Shown: positions 44,351 through 53,296, counted from the stretch's first letter. The stretch: 64,000 bases of DNA from Bradyrhizobium sp. WBAH42 (GCF_024585265.1 NZ_CP036533.1:7077001-7141000); one strand, 5' to 3'. Translations and numbers: made by a program. The notes: a model not told the origin generated them from the sequence alone.

Positions 44351-44656
44351 ATGCTTGAAGCTGGCGTTGCATCTCCCGTCGTGCCCTATGGCGCGGACCA
44401 AACCCTCTTCGTCGTCGTCGACCGTCTCGACATTGCGACTGAAATCCGCATCGAGCGCAGCGATCTCGAAGCCACCATCGGCGAGTTCGTCGCTGGCTGC
44501 TTCAACGATCCCGTCAAGGTGATCTCGTTCAACACGCTCGAACACTGGATCAAAGACATCTCGACCGAGGTCGCCGGCGCGATAAAGGCACGCTGCGACA
44601 TCTATGGCATAGAGCTGCCCGACTATCTCAGCGACTTCGTCGAGAGCCATAGCTGA
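44351..44656 (+). CDS. Hypothetical protein, 101 aa
   Basis: The acidic product (MLEAGVASPVVPYGADQTLF, then VVVDRLDIATEIRIERSDLEATIGEFVAGCFNDPVKVISFNTLEHW and further) has no signal peptide or membrane segment and a mixed fold. I recognise it only as a type of small protein common in Bradyrhizobium. It may share a transcript with the preceding 90-residue gene. A strong bidirectional terminator lies 44 bases downstream. Confidence 0.65.
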   Translation: MLEAGVASPVVPYGADQTLFVVVDRLDIATEIRIERSDLEATIGEFVAGCFNDPVKVISFNTLEHWIKDISTEVAGAIKARCDIYGIELPDYLSDFVESHS

Positions 44657-44700
44657 GGGCGCATCGCACCTCAAACGTTGCACATCGCGCCCAACAAAAA

Positions 44701-44724
44701 AGCGCCGCTCCCGCGGCGCTTTTC
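44701..44724. terminator. Bidirectional terminator
   Basis: AGCGCCGC-TCCC-GCGGCGCT with TTTC on the right and AAAAAA on the left. It serves the 101-residue gene on the plus strand and, with the better U run, the 28-residue gene on the minus strand whose stop lies 12 bases away. Confidence 0.85.
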
Positions 44725-44735
44725 GTGTCGTCACC

Positions 44736-44822
44736 TCAGTGGTGCCAGAACAATGCCAGCAGCAGAACGATCGGCAGCGGCACGCCAAGCAACCAAAGCA
44801 AAGCACCTCGTCCAAAACCCAT
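44736..44822 (-). CDS. 28-aa hydrophobic small protein
   Basis: A strong AAGGAGGAGG precedes an ATG that opens MGFGRGALLWLLGVPLPIVL followed by LLALFWHH and TGA. The single hydrophobic helix with two terminal His residues looks like an inner-membrane microprotein, and I recall near-identical short proteins in other Rhizobiales. The ideal ribosome-binding site and immediate terminator support a real gene, although its length is below normal gene-calling limits. Function unknown. Confidence 0.7.
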   Translation of the reverse strand: MGFGRGALLWLLGVPLPIVLLLALFWHH

Positions 44823-44925
44823 GATGTCCTCCTCCTTCTTGCATCACCGGAATGACGCCGGGAAAAAGGAGAAGTTCCGCGCCTTCCGGCGAGGGCGGAT
44901 GCGATCGGAGCATGGAACGCGGGAC

Positions 44926-45081
44926 TTAGTTGCGGCGGTGCTTACCGGCGATGACCTCGATCTCGCGGCGGCGTTCGCCGGCGAAGGTCAGCAGCTTTTC
45001 GATCGTCAGCGTATCCGTGATCCGCTTGGCGAGCCGCTCGGCACGCGCAGCCTGATCTTCGAGATGCTGGATCGTGTTCAA
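44926..45081 (-). CDS. 51-aa helical small protein with TTG start
   Basis: Starting at the TTG 45081, behind GGGGGAGGCGGCGC, the frame reads (M)NTIQHLEDQAARAERLAKR and ITDTLTIEKLLTFAGERRREIEVIAGKHRRN. It is a soluble, charged helical protein; I recall a widespread Bradyrhizobium family with the same NTIEHLE...AARAERLA pattern. No ATG is available in frame, so TTG is the likely start. Role unknown. Confidence 0.65.
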   Translation of the reverse strand: MNTIQHLEDQAARAERLAKRITDTLTIEKLLTFAGERRREIEVIAGKHRRN

Positions 45082-45181
45082 GCGCCGCCTCCCCCAAAGC
45101 CCCGAATTGTGCGGACAGCCATGGTGCTCGAAAAGCCGCTAACAGCCGGTTAAGCGCGCCGCATCGTTCGCAACGCGTGCC

Positions 45182-45694
45182 CTATCGCACGACCTCGAGC
45201 CTGACATTGGTGATGCCCTTGTCGACCATGCCGAGCGCCTCGGCGGCGGAAGGCGAGATGTCGACCACGCGTCCGCGCACGAAGGGCCCGCGGTCGTTGA
45301 CCCTGACCGTGACGAAGCGGCCGGAGGAGGTCTCGGTGACGCGCAGCTTGGTGCCGAACGGCAGGGTGGGATGCGCCGCGGTCAATTCGTTCTTGTCGAA
45401 CTTCTCGCCGCTCGCGGTCTCCGTATCCGAATAGAAGCTCGCGACGCCGTGCGAAGCTGTCTGTTTACCCTCGGAGCTGCGCGCCCGGCTGATCGGACGT
45501 GGATGCAGCGCCGCCACCCTGTGCGGGCGCTCCACCGCGGCTTGCCGGGTCGTTCCGGCGAGATCGGCTTTCTGACGGCCGACCGGCGATTGCGCGCAGG
45601 CGGCGAGCGATGCGGCCCCCAGGACCGCGAGCAATAGCCGGCTCGAGCTAGCCAGCGACATCCGGGCAGTTTCGGCACTTGCAATGCGAGACAT
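45182..45694 (-). CDS. RlpA-family septal-ring lytic transglycosylase-like lipoprotein
   Basis: From ATG 45694 the product has 170 residues. A lipoprotein signal with lipobox LAAC (LLLAVLGAASLAACAQ) is followed by a variable linker and a double-psi beta-barrel: GVASFYSDTETASGEKFDKNELTAAHPTLPFGTKLRVT, VRVNDRGPFVRGRVVDISPSAAEALGM. The VNDRGPF Asp is present. RlpA proteins cleave naked glycan strands at division sites; there is no SPOR domain here. It is longer than the copy at 22.3 kb and, unlike it, lipid-anchored. Confidence 0.9.
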   Translation of the reverse strand: MSRIASAETARMSLASSSRLLLAVLGAASLAACAQSPVGRQKADLAGTTRQAAVERPHRVAALHPRPISRARSSEGKQTASHGVASFYSDTETASGEKFDKNELTAAHPTLPFGTKLRVTETSSGRFVTVRVNDRGPFVRGRVVDISPSAAEALGMVDKGITNVRLEVVR

Positions 45695-45862
45695 GATGCG
45701 CCCTCCGAACAACCCCAAGTTTCCGTGGGGAATGAGGGCAGAACCTTGTCGGAACAAAAGCGGCTCTGGGGCCGCGGCCGTTTCGCGCCAGCTGTGACGA
45801 TTCCACCACAGTGACTGTCCTGAATCGGGACAGAACCCGCCGCCGGAGTCGGCAGCTGCGGC

Positions 45863-47032
45863 TCAGGCCGGAGGGGGGATCGCGCGCAAGACGTCCCTGA
45901 AAACGCCGAACTGCAATCGAAACGCTTGCGAGCTGTAGTCCTGGTAGTAGCCCGCCGTTACGGCGACGACGAGATCGAGCTCCGGCACGATGCGGATCGA
46001 CTGCCCGCCGCGCCCCAGTGCACCGATCCAGTTGATCTTCCGGTCGTTGACGCGCGCTTGGCCGAGCCACCACAGATATCCGTAGGATTGATTGTCCGTC
46101 CCCTTGATCTTCTCAGCAGTCGAGGCGTCGATCCAGGCCTTGGAAACGATCCCGCGGCCGTTCCAGCGGCCGCCCGCAAGGACCAGCTGGCCGATCTTTG
46201 CCATGTCGCGCGGCCGCAGTCGCAACCCTCCTCCCGCATCGGTGTCTCCACGGTACCGAGCCCACGTCGTGCTGGTGATCCCCAAAGGCTCGAACAACGC
46301 CTCACGCGCGAATTCATCGAGAGGACGTCCGGTCGCCTTGCGGATGATGGCCGACACCAGAGTGAGTGCGCCGGTGTTATAGAAGAATTCCTGCCCCGGC
46401 GCGGCCGTCACGGGAAGACCGAGAACGTAACGACACGGATCCCATGCCATATGCATGCGCGACTCGTCGTTGTCGTAGTCGCCCGTTGCAGGAGTCGCCT
46501 CGATCCACTTCAGGCCCATCGACATGGTCAGCGCGTGCACCAACCGGATACGATCCTTTTCGGGGGACCGCAGGTCGGACAGTTCGGGGAAGAAGCTGAA
46601 GATCGGTTCGTCGACGCTGCGGATCAGCCCGCGATCGATCGCGATCCCGACGGCGAGTGACGCAACGCTCTTCGAGACCGACTTCGCGTTGTGCAGCGTG
46701 TCGGCATCGAAGGCGAGAGTTTCCACACGGCGGCCGTAGATCGAGTCGGGAATTTCGTCGGCTCCCTTGAAGTAGCTCTCGAACGCCAGCTTGCCATTGC
46801 GGGCGACCAGCACGGCATGGATGTTGGCATCGCTGGAGACGAGGCGATCCGCCATCCCGCACAGCGCCTCGCGATTGACGAGACTGTTGTCGTTGACGGA
46901 GCCGACCGGCCAGCCGTCGCCCCGATCGAGCGGACCACCGCAGCCTTCCGGCGGGTTCGCGTAGACCGGCAACGCAGAGAACGGCGCGAGTGCGGCTCCG
47001 CCGAGGAGTGAAATGAATTGACGCCGCCGCAT
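45863..47032 (-). CDS. Class C beta-lactamase-like serine hydrolase
   Basis: From ATG 47032 the product has 389 residues with an export signal of Tat type (RRRQFISLLGGAALAPFSA, cut near VYA). The penicilloyl-serine fold shows SVSK (SxxK) within HNAKSVSKSVASLAVG, a tyrosine motif YNTG in EFFYNTGALTLVSAI, and GRGGQSIRIVPELDLVVAV near the C-terminus where the KTG-like element lies. Such proteins include esterases, peptidases and beta-lactamases; which one cannot be told. It is separated from neighbours by more than 150 bases on both sides. Confidence 0.85.
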   Translation of the reverse strand: MRRRQFISLLGGAALAPFSALPVYANPPEGCGGPLDRGDGWPVGSVNDNSLVNREALCGMADRLVSSDANIHAVLVARNGKLAFESYFKGADEIPDSIYGRRVETLAFDADTLHNAKSVSKSVASLAVGIAIDRGLIRSVDEPIFSFFPELSDLRSPEKDRIRLVHALTMSMGLKWIEATPATGDYDNDESRMHMAWDPCRYVLGLPVTAAPGQEFFYNTGALTLVSAIIRKATGRPLDEFAREALFEPLGITSTTWARYRGDTDAGGGLRLRPRDMAKIGQLVLAGGRWNGRGIVSKAWIDASTAEKIKGTDNQSYGYLWWLGQARVNDRKINWIGALGRGGQSIRIVPELDLVVAVTAGYYQDYSSQAFRLQFGVFRDVLRAIPPPA

Positions 47033-47207
47033 TCGAAGTCTCCCGTCACCCCTGTCGCGGCGCCGAGCAAATTTCGGCGCTGGCGTAGCCCGACTGCGCG
47101 CTCTCTCGAAGGATGCGCGCGAATTCACGCCAATAGAGCTGTCGCCAGCTGGTCTTCAGACTGGCAAGAAAATCAAGTTCGCGTTGCGTCAATGTGCACA
47201 TCGCTCT

Positions 47208-48458
47208 TTAGGCCACGAGGCCTCCCATCGGTTTGATTTCGGCGCTATCAGGGAAGACCGTCTCGGCGAGCACCTTCTCCTCGACACGCAGATGATCCCT
47301 GAGCAGGCCCTTCAGCACGGCACGCAGATCCGTGGTCGGCTTGAGATCGCGATCGTCGAGCAGTTGCGCCGCCTTCAGGCCCGGCCAATCTGCGATCACG
47401 CGGCCGCCGGCGAGCCCGCCGCCGATGAGGAAGGCAACCGTGCCCGTGCCATGGTCCGTCCCCTGCGTGCCGTTGATGCGCGCGGTGCGGCCGAACTCGG
47501 TGACGACGGCGACCACGGTTTCGTGCCACACCTCGCCCATGTTGCTTTCGATCGCCGCGAACGCGCCGTCGAGCGCGCCGAGCAGATTGTAGAGCTGGCC
47601 CGACGCCGCGCCTTCGGCGATGTGCGTGTCCCAGCCGACGAAACCCATTGCGCCGACACGCGGGCCGTCGGGCTTGGCGAGATAGCGCGCGGCGGTGCCG
47701 GCGGCTTCAGTGAAATAGGCGCGCACGCGCGCAATGCCCGGCGGCGCCAGCGTCGGATCGTCCGACATCGGATCGCCCGTACCCCTCGCACCGTCGAGCG
47801 AGGCGAGCTTCATGCGCGCCTGCAGCACGGTCGCGAGCTTCGGATCGGTGTGCTGGTAAAGATCGAGCAGGCGGTTCTGCGTATCCTGGCTCGCCGGCAG
47901 GAGTTTTTGCGGCACCCAGGTCATCACTGGCGCGGAGCCGCGCACCACCAGCGGCGTCACCGAGCCGATGCCGAGCGCACGGCTGCCGCGCGGATCGACC
48001 CGCCCGCCGGACTCCATCGCCAGCAGCGCACGGTTGAGCCATCCCGAAGCGGTCGCACCGGGCCTGGTGAAGCCGCTCTCCAGCACGTCCTGGCCGTCGA
48101 AATGCGAGCGCTCGCGATAGGGCGTCGCGGTGGCGTGGACGATCGCGGCCTTGCCGCTCTTGTAGAGCCGATGCAGGTTCGGCATCGCCGGATTGAGCGC
48201 GAAGAAGGAATCGAGCGGCAGCGCCGCCGGCTTGCCGTCGAGCAGCAGCGCGCGATCGCCGCGCAGGGCGACCCAGTCGGGATCGCCGACCGGCGCCACC
48301 GCGCCGAAGCCATCGAGCGCGCCGCGCAGGATGACGACGAGCAGGCGCGGATCGCGCCCTTCCGCGCGCGCGATCCGCGGCATCTGACTCCATGCGAACA
48401 GCGCCCCGGAGCCGGCCAGAAGCTCGCGCCGCGTGGGCAGATGACGATCAAGGCCCAT
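47208..48458 (-). CDS. DUF1501 protein, Tat-exported
   Basis: From ATG 48458 the product has 416 residues, begins with a twin-arginine signal (TRRELLAGSGALFAWSQ) and belongs to the DUF1501 group, which has a sulfatase/alkaline-phosphatase-like core. Characteristic parts are LLVVILRGALDGFGAVAPVGDPDW, YRERSHFDGQDVLESG, GWDTHIAEGAASGQLYNLLGALDGAF and VVAVVTEFGRTARINGTQGTDHGTGTVAFLIGG. DUF1501 genes usually follow a DUF1800 gene, as here, two bases apart. The pair is widespread but of unknown function; a role in envelope or metal chemistry is speculation. Confidence 0.9.
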   Translation of the reverse strand: MGLDRHLPTRRELLAGSGALFAWSQMPRIARAEGRDPRLLVVILRGALDGFGAVAPVGDPDWVALRGDRALLLDGKPAALPLDSFFALNPAMPNLHRLYKSGKAAIVHATATPYRERSHFDGQDVLESGFTRPGATASGWLNRALLAMESGGRVDPRGSRALGIGSVTPLVVRGSAPVMTWVPQKLLPASQDTQNRLLDLYQHTDPKLATVLQARMKLASLDGARGTGDPMSDDPTLAPPGIARVRAYFTEAAGTAARYLAKPDGPRVGAMGFVGWDTHIAEGAASGQLYNLLGALDGAFAAIESNMGEVWHETVVAVVTEFGRTARINGTQGTDHGTGTVAFLIGGGLAGGRVIADWPGLKAAQLLDDRDLKPTTDLRAVLKGLLRDHLRVEEKVLAETVFPDSAEIKPMGGLVA

Positions 48459-48460
48459 GC

Positions 48461-49915
48461 TCACCTCCTCTGAAAATCCGCCGACATGAACAGCAGCGCG
48501 AGCGCCTGCTGGCGGCTCTCGGCGCGGTCGACCGCCTGCTTCACCTCGGGCGCAATCTCCGATGCAAAGACGTCCTCGATGATGACTTGCGGATCGGCCA
48601 TGCCGGTGACGCGCTCGGCAAAATTGTTGGCGACGTCGAGCCGCCGGCCGACACCGTCGATCCAGCTCGCCTCGTCGTCCGGATAGCCCTTGGGCGATGA
48701 TGGACGCCATAGCGGCTCGCCGAGCAGCTGCTGGCCACCGGTGTAGAGGACGGGATCGACGACCGTGATGCCGGTCGCGCGCACCATGCCGACGACCCAT
48801 TCGCCGGGACGCTTGAGCTTCGACGGCGGTCCACGCCACGCCTCGTCCGACGACACCATCGCGATTGCGACCTGCTTGAGATCGCCCTCGGTGTCGCGAA
48901 AGGTCTTGGCCATCTGCTCGACCAGAGCCGGCGGCGGCTCGTCGGCGACGAAGTGCCGCGCCAGCTTGGTCGCGACGTGGGTTGAGGTCGCCGGATGCGC
49001 GGCGAGGTCGCGCAACACGGCGCGGCCCTGCTCGGCATCCTCCTGCTCGTAGCGCTTGCCGAGCACGGTCTGGCCGCCTGGCTCGTGCAGCCGCGGATTG
49101 AAGGTGAACTCGCCGCCGTGCTGGGGATCGGCGCCCGGCGGCACCAGCGTCCAGCCGGTCATGACGTTGGCGAAGCTGATCACGTCGTCCTGGGTGTATC
49201 CGGTGCGCACACCGAGCGTGTGCAGCTCCATGATCTCGCGCGCGATGTTCTCGTTGAGGCCGCGGCTGCGATTGATGCCGGCGATCGAGTTGGCGCCCAT
49301 CGATTCCAGATTGTCGAGATAGAACAGCATCGCCGGATGGCCTTCGACGGCGAGCAGCAGATCGACGAAACGGCCGAGCGCATTGGCGCGAACCGCCTCG
49401 CGCTCATAGGCGCCGGACATGCTCTGGATCTTGTTGGCCGAGACGCAGAAATGGTTGGACCAGAACCACACCAGCCGCTCGGCAAAACCGATCTCGGCAG
49501 CGAGCGCGGCTTCGGTGCGCAGCTTGGCTTCCTGCAAGTACATCGGACGTCCGGGATCGGGAACGGCGTCGGCCGCCTGCTTGGCCGCCATCTCGGCGGC
49601 GTCCTTGTCCTGCACTTGACCTTGCGCCTGGTCTTCCGACATCGCCGGCGCGGCCGCCGCCATCTGCTGCTTCTTGGCCTGCTGCTGCGCCTGCTTGACC
49701 CGCGCCGTCCGGCGGGCGTTGGCGTCGGCCACGGTGCGAAAGGCCTTGGCGCTGGTGGGAAGCCCAGCGGCGGCGGTCAGCGTGAGCGGCCGGTCGAGCT
49801 CGGCGATCAACGCGCCGCGCGGGTCCGAGCCCATTGCGGCGATCGATCCCGGCCGCGGCCCCATGCCGAAGCGCTGCAGCGCAAGCACGGTCTCGGCCCT
49901 TGCAGGATTGCTCAT
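48461..49915 (-). CDS. DUF1800 protein
   Basis: The 484-residue product shows the DUF1800 pattern: LALQRFGMGPRPGSIAAMG at the start, AEIGFAERLVWFWSNHFCVSANK, LGRFVDLLLAVEGHPAMLFYLDN and NENIAREIMELHTLGVRTGYTQDDVISFANVMTGWTL. Later it has HEPGGQTVLGKRY and LARHFVADEPPPALVEQMA. A Gln/Lys/Ala-rich helical insert (KQAQQQAKKQQMAAAAPAMS) lies near residue 75-95. No signal peptide is evident. It is the first gene of the DUF1800-DUF1501 pair. Confidence 0.9.
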   Translation of the reverse strand: MSNPARAETVLALQRFGMGPRPGSIAAMGSDPRGALIAELDRPLTLTAAAGLPTSAKAFRTVADANARRTARVKQAQQQAKKQQMAAAAPAMSEDQAQGQVQDKDAAEMAAKQAADAVPDPGRPMYLQEAKLRTEAALAAEIGFAERLVWFWSNHFCVSANKIQSMSGAYEREAVRANALGRFVDLLLAVEGHPAMLFYLDNLESMGANSIAGINRSRGLNENIAREIMELHTLGVRTGYTQDDVISFANVMTGWTLVPPGADPQHGGEFTFNPRLHEPGGQTVLGKRYEQEDAEQGRAVLRDLAAHPATSTHVATKLARHFVADEPPPALVEQMAKTFRDTEGDLKQVAIAMVSSDEAWRGPPSKLKRPGEWVVGMVRATGITVVDPVLYTGGQQLLGEPLWRPSSPKGYPDDEASWIDGVGRRLDVANNFAERVTGMADPQVIIEDVFASEIAPEVKQAVDRAESRQQALALLFMSADFQRR

Positions 49916-50080
49916 GGCGGACGCCCATTTTTCTCGAGCCTGCCGACACGCGGCGCGAGGCTACGAACGGTAATGCTACGCATCGTAGCACTCGAGATGC
50001 GCCCGGACAAGCGAAGATTGCGGCATCTCCGTCCGGCTATCGTGAACCGCCCGTCGGATGCGACGGACGGCGTCGCGATC

Positions 50081-52600
50081 CTAAAAGTTGGGCCCGAGCG
50101 CGATCTTGGTGATCACGCCGTTCCTGACGCCGATCCGCCATTCCGCCGAACCATTGGCGAACTGGGCGATATAGATGTCGCTGTCGAGCGCGGTGACGCC
50201 GCGGAACGAGACCGCACGCAAGGCGCCGAGTCGCGCCAGGATCGCCTGGTCGAACGGCAATTGCTGACGCGTGATGTCGGCTACTTCCGACGTCATACGG
50301 TCGTAGTCGGGCTGTCCCCTGCCGAGATCTTCGATGTAACGGCGCAGCATCTCTTCGCCATTGGCGATCGGAACAGCGCGGCGCGCGGCACGCCCCGGCT
50401 TTGCGCCGAGGTTCGACGCCTCGACATTGTGGAAGCGCGTCTGCCGGCCCGGCATCAGGATTTCCAGGCACCGTCCCGACTTATCGGCGATCATCCAGGG
50501 ATTGTTCACGGTGGTCGTGGCCGCCCAGCTCATGTTGGACCTGACGACGCTCTGGTTCTTGCGATTGCCGTCGGCATCGAGATTGACGACCCGGATGTCC
50601 TCGCCGAGCTCATTGTAGACCATGATCCGGATCGGCGAGGTGCCGGCGCGGCCGCGCACGTTCGCCTCTTCCGAGCAAGGCAGGATGCCGCCGAGCTCGT
50701 CATTGCCGTCGGCCCGGAAGATGACGTCGCCGGCCTTGCCGTCGGGCTCGAGCAGCAGGCGGAATTCAGCCGTGCCGTTCTCGAACTTGGCGCCATAGAT
50801 ATCGTAGCCGCCCGGGCCGACGCCGCGGAAGAAGATCGACTCCACCGCGCCGAGCGCCACGAACGTCGTTTGCATTTCGGCGAGATAGCGGTGGACCTTG
50901 GCCGCGAGCGGCGCGCTCATGCGATCATAGTCCGGCGTACCGCGGCGCAAGCCTTCGATGCCGGCCAAGACCATCTCCTTGCTACCGGCCACCGGCACCT
51001 GCTCCCTGAATCGGTCGGAGACCTTGGCGAGGCGGCGCGCGAAGTCGGCCTCGACGGCCTGCGCCACCGCCGCATCGACGCGGGTCGCGAGGCGGGCACC
51101 GAAAACCGCGTTCTGCACCAGCACGCGCGACACCTTCGCCTGCTCGTCGCGCAGGAAGACGACGAGATGGTCGCCGCGGAACGAGAAGGCGTCGGTGCCC
51201 TCGGCGAGCACCTGCGTTGCGCCCTGCCCGGTCTCCTGCAGCCAGAGACGGTCGCCGTCGCGGCGGACGCTGAGCACGCGGTTCGGCGCCAGCCGGTACC
51301 AGCCGACATATTGATCGAGCGACGCGATCTCCGCAGCCGGTGCCGGCATCTCCGCGACACGAACCGCGCGAATGTCGCGGCCGTTCATGCGCAACGTCAG
51401 CTCGGCCGAGCGACGCTCGGCATCGACGGGGAACGTGATTTCGCCGGACGAGGCCGGGTAGAACGCCGTGCCGTCGCTGCCGACCGAGAGGCGCAATTTC
51501 CGCTGTCCGGTCACCTGGCCGTAGAGCTCGTCTCCCTCGCGGAAGATGGCGAACACCGAGGCCGGGCCCATGGCGTAGAAATTGACGAAGGGGCGGTAAT
51601 GCTGGGCCGGCACCTCGCCGCTATCGGCGATAGCGGGCGCGGGGTCGGGAGTGCGATAGGCGATCATGCCGGTCGACACGATCACCGCCGGCACGATCGC
51701 GGCCGCGATCCACAACCGCTTGCGCCAGCCGACCGCCACGGGTATCGCGGCGGCCGCGATGATCCGCTCGACGCGGGCGCGCACGGTCGAAGCCCGCGCC
51801 ATCGCAAGCTCCACCGGGCGTGGCTTCACGCTGCTGGCAAAATCGAGCAGAATCTCCGCATAGGACAGCCGGTCGTCGATCACCTCGATCGCCTGCGCGT
51901 CGCTGATGATCTCGGCGAGCTCGGCAAGGCGCGCGAGCTGCCACCAGGAGAAAGGGCTGAACCAGAACACCGCACGATTGAGCGAAGCAAGCAACAGGAC
52001 GTAGAAATCGCGGTTGGCGACATGCGCGCTTTCATGGGCGAGCACCGCGAGGCGCTTCTTGGCATCCCAGCCTGCAAATTGCGGCGGCACCAGAATGGTC
52101 GAGCCGAAGGTGACGGGACCGCCGACGTCGCGGCTGACACGGATGTCGGCATCGATCAGCTGCGCAGCTTTCACCGGCTTCGCCGCACGCATCAGGCGCC
52201 AGGTCAGGCCGAGGCCGATGGCGAGCCGCAGCAGCAACAGGCCGGCGACGCCGGCATAGACGATCGTCGCCACCAGCCACCAGTCGACCAGAACGCCGTT
52301 TGCAACCGGCGGCGCCGCGACGGCGCCCGGCGCGATCGGCAGGGTCGGCTGCGACATCTCCAGCATCGCGATGTCGGCCGGCCACGATTCGCCCGGCACC
52401 GGCACCGATGCTGGTAGCCGGTCGATGGTGAGCGTCGGCCAATGCATCACGAATGGCATCGCGAGCGAGGCCATCAGCACGACGACCCACGCCGTCATGT
52501 GGACGTGCGGATTGCGCACACGGAATAGGGTGAGACCGAACCAGACGACGCCTCCCAGCACAAAGGAGCGCAGCGCCGCCTCCGCCAGAGTTGCGATCAT
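50081..52600 (-). CDS. BlaR1-type M56 membrane peptidase with VHL-beta-like domain
   Basis: The 839-residue protein starts with three or four membrane helices and an M56 zinc peptidase: HESAH (189-193) with the third ligand in ELAEIISD (about 227-234) and a further helix near 291-310. In BlaR1 systems such a peptidase inactivates the BlaI-type repressor, encoded here just upstream with a four-base overlap. The C-terminal half is unusual. Residues 535-635 and 740-839 are two related copies (REQVPVAGSKEMVLAGIEGL; RRAVPIANGEEMLRRYIEDL) and between them (about 655-725) is a segment resembling the VHL beta domain: RIMVYNELGEDIRVVNLDADG...NPWMIADKSGRCLEI. No penicillin-binding domain is seen. Confidence 0.88.
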   Translation of the reverse strand: MIATLAEAALRSFVLGGVVWFGLTLFRVRNPHVHMTAWVVVLMASLAMPFVMHWPTLTIDRLPASVPVPGESWPADIAMLEMSQPTLPIAPGAVAAPPVANGVLVDWWLVATIVYAGVAGLLLLRLAIGLGLTWRLMRAAKPVKAAQLIDADIRVSRDVGGPVTFGSTILVPPQFAGWDAKKRLAVLAHESAHVANRDFYVLLLASLNRAVFWFSPFSWWQLARLAELAEIISDAQAIEVIDDRLSYAEILLDFASSVKPRPVELAMARASTVRARVERIIAAAAIPVAVGWRKRLWIAAAIVPAVIVSTGMIAYRTPDPAPAIADSGEVPAQHYRPFVNFYAMGPASVFAIFREGDELYGQVTGQRKLRLSVGSDGTAFYPASSGEITFPVDAERRSAELTLRMNGRDIRAVRVAEMPAPAAEIASLDQYVGWYRLAPNRVLSVRRDGDRLWLQETGQGATQVLAEGTDAFSFRGDHLVVFLRDEQAKVSRVLVQNAVFGARLATRVDAAVAQAVEADFARRLAKVSDRFREQVPVAGSKEMVLAGIEGLRRGTPDYDRMSAPLAAKVHRYLAEMQTTFVALGAVESIFFRGVGPGGYDIYGAKFENGTAEFRLLLEPDGKAGDVIFRADGNDELGGILPCSEEANVRGRAGTSPIRIMVYNELGEDIRVVNLDADGNRKNQSVVRSNMSWAATTTVNNPWMIADKSGRCLEILMPGRQTRFHNVEASNLGAKPGRAARRAVPIANGEEMLRRYIEDLGRGQPDYDRMTSEVADITRQQLPFDQAILARLGALRAVSFRGVTALDSDIYIAQFANGSAEWRIGVRNGVITKIALGPNF

Positions 52601-52989
52601 TCTTTCTTCACTCCCCTCGCTTTCTTCGCCTTGGCCACCTGGTCGGCCAGCGAGCGCAATTGCTGCTGGTCGAGCATCTTGTTGTCCATCATGCCGACGA
52701 GGACCTCCTCGATCGAGCCGTTGCAGAACCAGTCGACGATGCGCTGAACCGCCTTGGCCGCAACGCGCGCGCGGGGTTCGGCGGCGTGGTACACGTAAGT
52801 GCGACCGTCCACCGTGTGGTTGACATAGCCCTTTTCCTCCAGCCGGCGCAGCACCGTGCGCACCGTGGATTCCTTCAGACGCCGCGACAACCGCTCACGT
52901 ACGATCTCGGCCGTGACAGGACCATCGGCCCAAACCAGTTGCATGACCTCACGCTCGAGGTCGCCGAGTTCAGGCAGGCGATCGTCCAT
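52597..52989 (-). CDS. BlaI/MecI/CopY-family repressor
   Basis: The 130-residue product has the winged-HTH of BlaI repressors: LGDLEREVMQLVWADGPVTAEIVRERL, ESTVRTVLRRLEEKGYVNHTVDGRTYVYHA, then a dimerisation helix bundle (VQRIVDWFCNGSIEEVLVGMMD). It controls its own operon and is normally cleaved or released by the partner membrane peptidase, encoded next with ATGA overlap. The inducer is unknown; no beta-lactamase gene lies in the same operon. Confidence 0.93.
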   Translation of the reverse strand: MDDRLPELGDLEREVMQLVWADGPVTAEIVRERLSRRLKESTVRTVLRRLEEKGYVNHTVDGRTYVYHAAEPRARVAAKAVQRIVDWFCNGSIEEVLVGMMDNKMLDQQQLRSLADQVAKAKKARGVKKE

Positions 52990-53018
52990 GGTATTTGACC
53001 TTGCGGATTGAGTATTCT

Positions 53019-53036
53019 TGTAACGCTACAGACTGT
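53019..53036. promoter_or_regulatory. Probable BlaI-type operator
   Basis: TGTA-ACGC-TACA (53019-53030) overlaps ACAG-A-CTGT (53028-53036), 30 bases upstream of the repressor ATG. Both are of the TACA/TGTA kind used by BlaI, MecI and CopY. Which dyad is used cannot be told. Confidence 0.5.
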
Positions 53037-53132
53037 CGCATATGCAGCCGCGGAGCACAATGGCGATTCCACCTGAGATGGTGGTGATGGGTCGACCTAA
53101 CTGGGCGTCGGGAGTCGGACGGACGGTGCGCT

Positions 53133-53249
53133 CCCTCTCCCGCTTGCGGGAGAGGGTCGGGGTGAGGGTGTCTCCGCAGTGGGACTCCCCAAGAGGATAG
53201 AGCCCTCACCCGGCGCAAGTGCGCCGACCTCTCCCGCAAGCGGGAGAGG
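53133..53249. repeat. Composite Rhizobiales palindromic repeat
   Basis: CCCTCTCCCGC-TT-GCGGGAGAGGG (53133-53156), GGGTGAGGG and, inverted, CCCTCACCCGGCGCAAGTGCGCC and CCTCTCCCGC-AA-GCGGGAGAGG (53228-53249). It lies between the BlaI promoter and the malic enzyme stop. Confidence 0.8.
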
Positions 53250-53296
53250 TGACCGAGCCAGTTCGCCAGATCGACTCAATCAAAAGTCATCAGCCC

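Noticed and set aside
48995..52417. A plus-strand open frame of more than 1,100 codons opposite DUF1800, M56 and other genes
   Set aside because: It is Arg/Asp/Gly-rich shadow coding opposite recognisable minus-strand genes with clear family motifs. High GC leaves long antisense frames free of stops.
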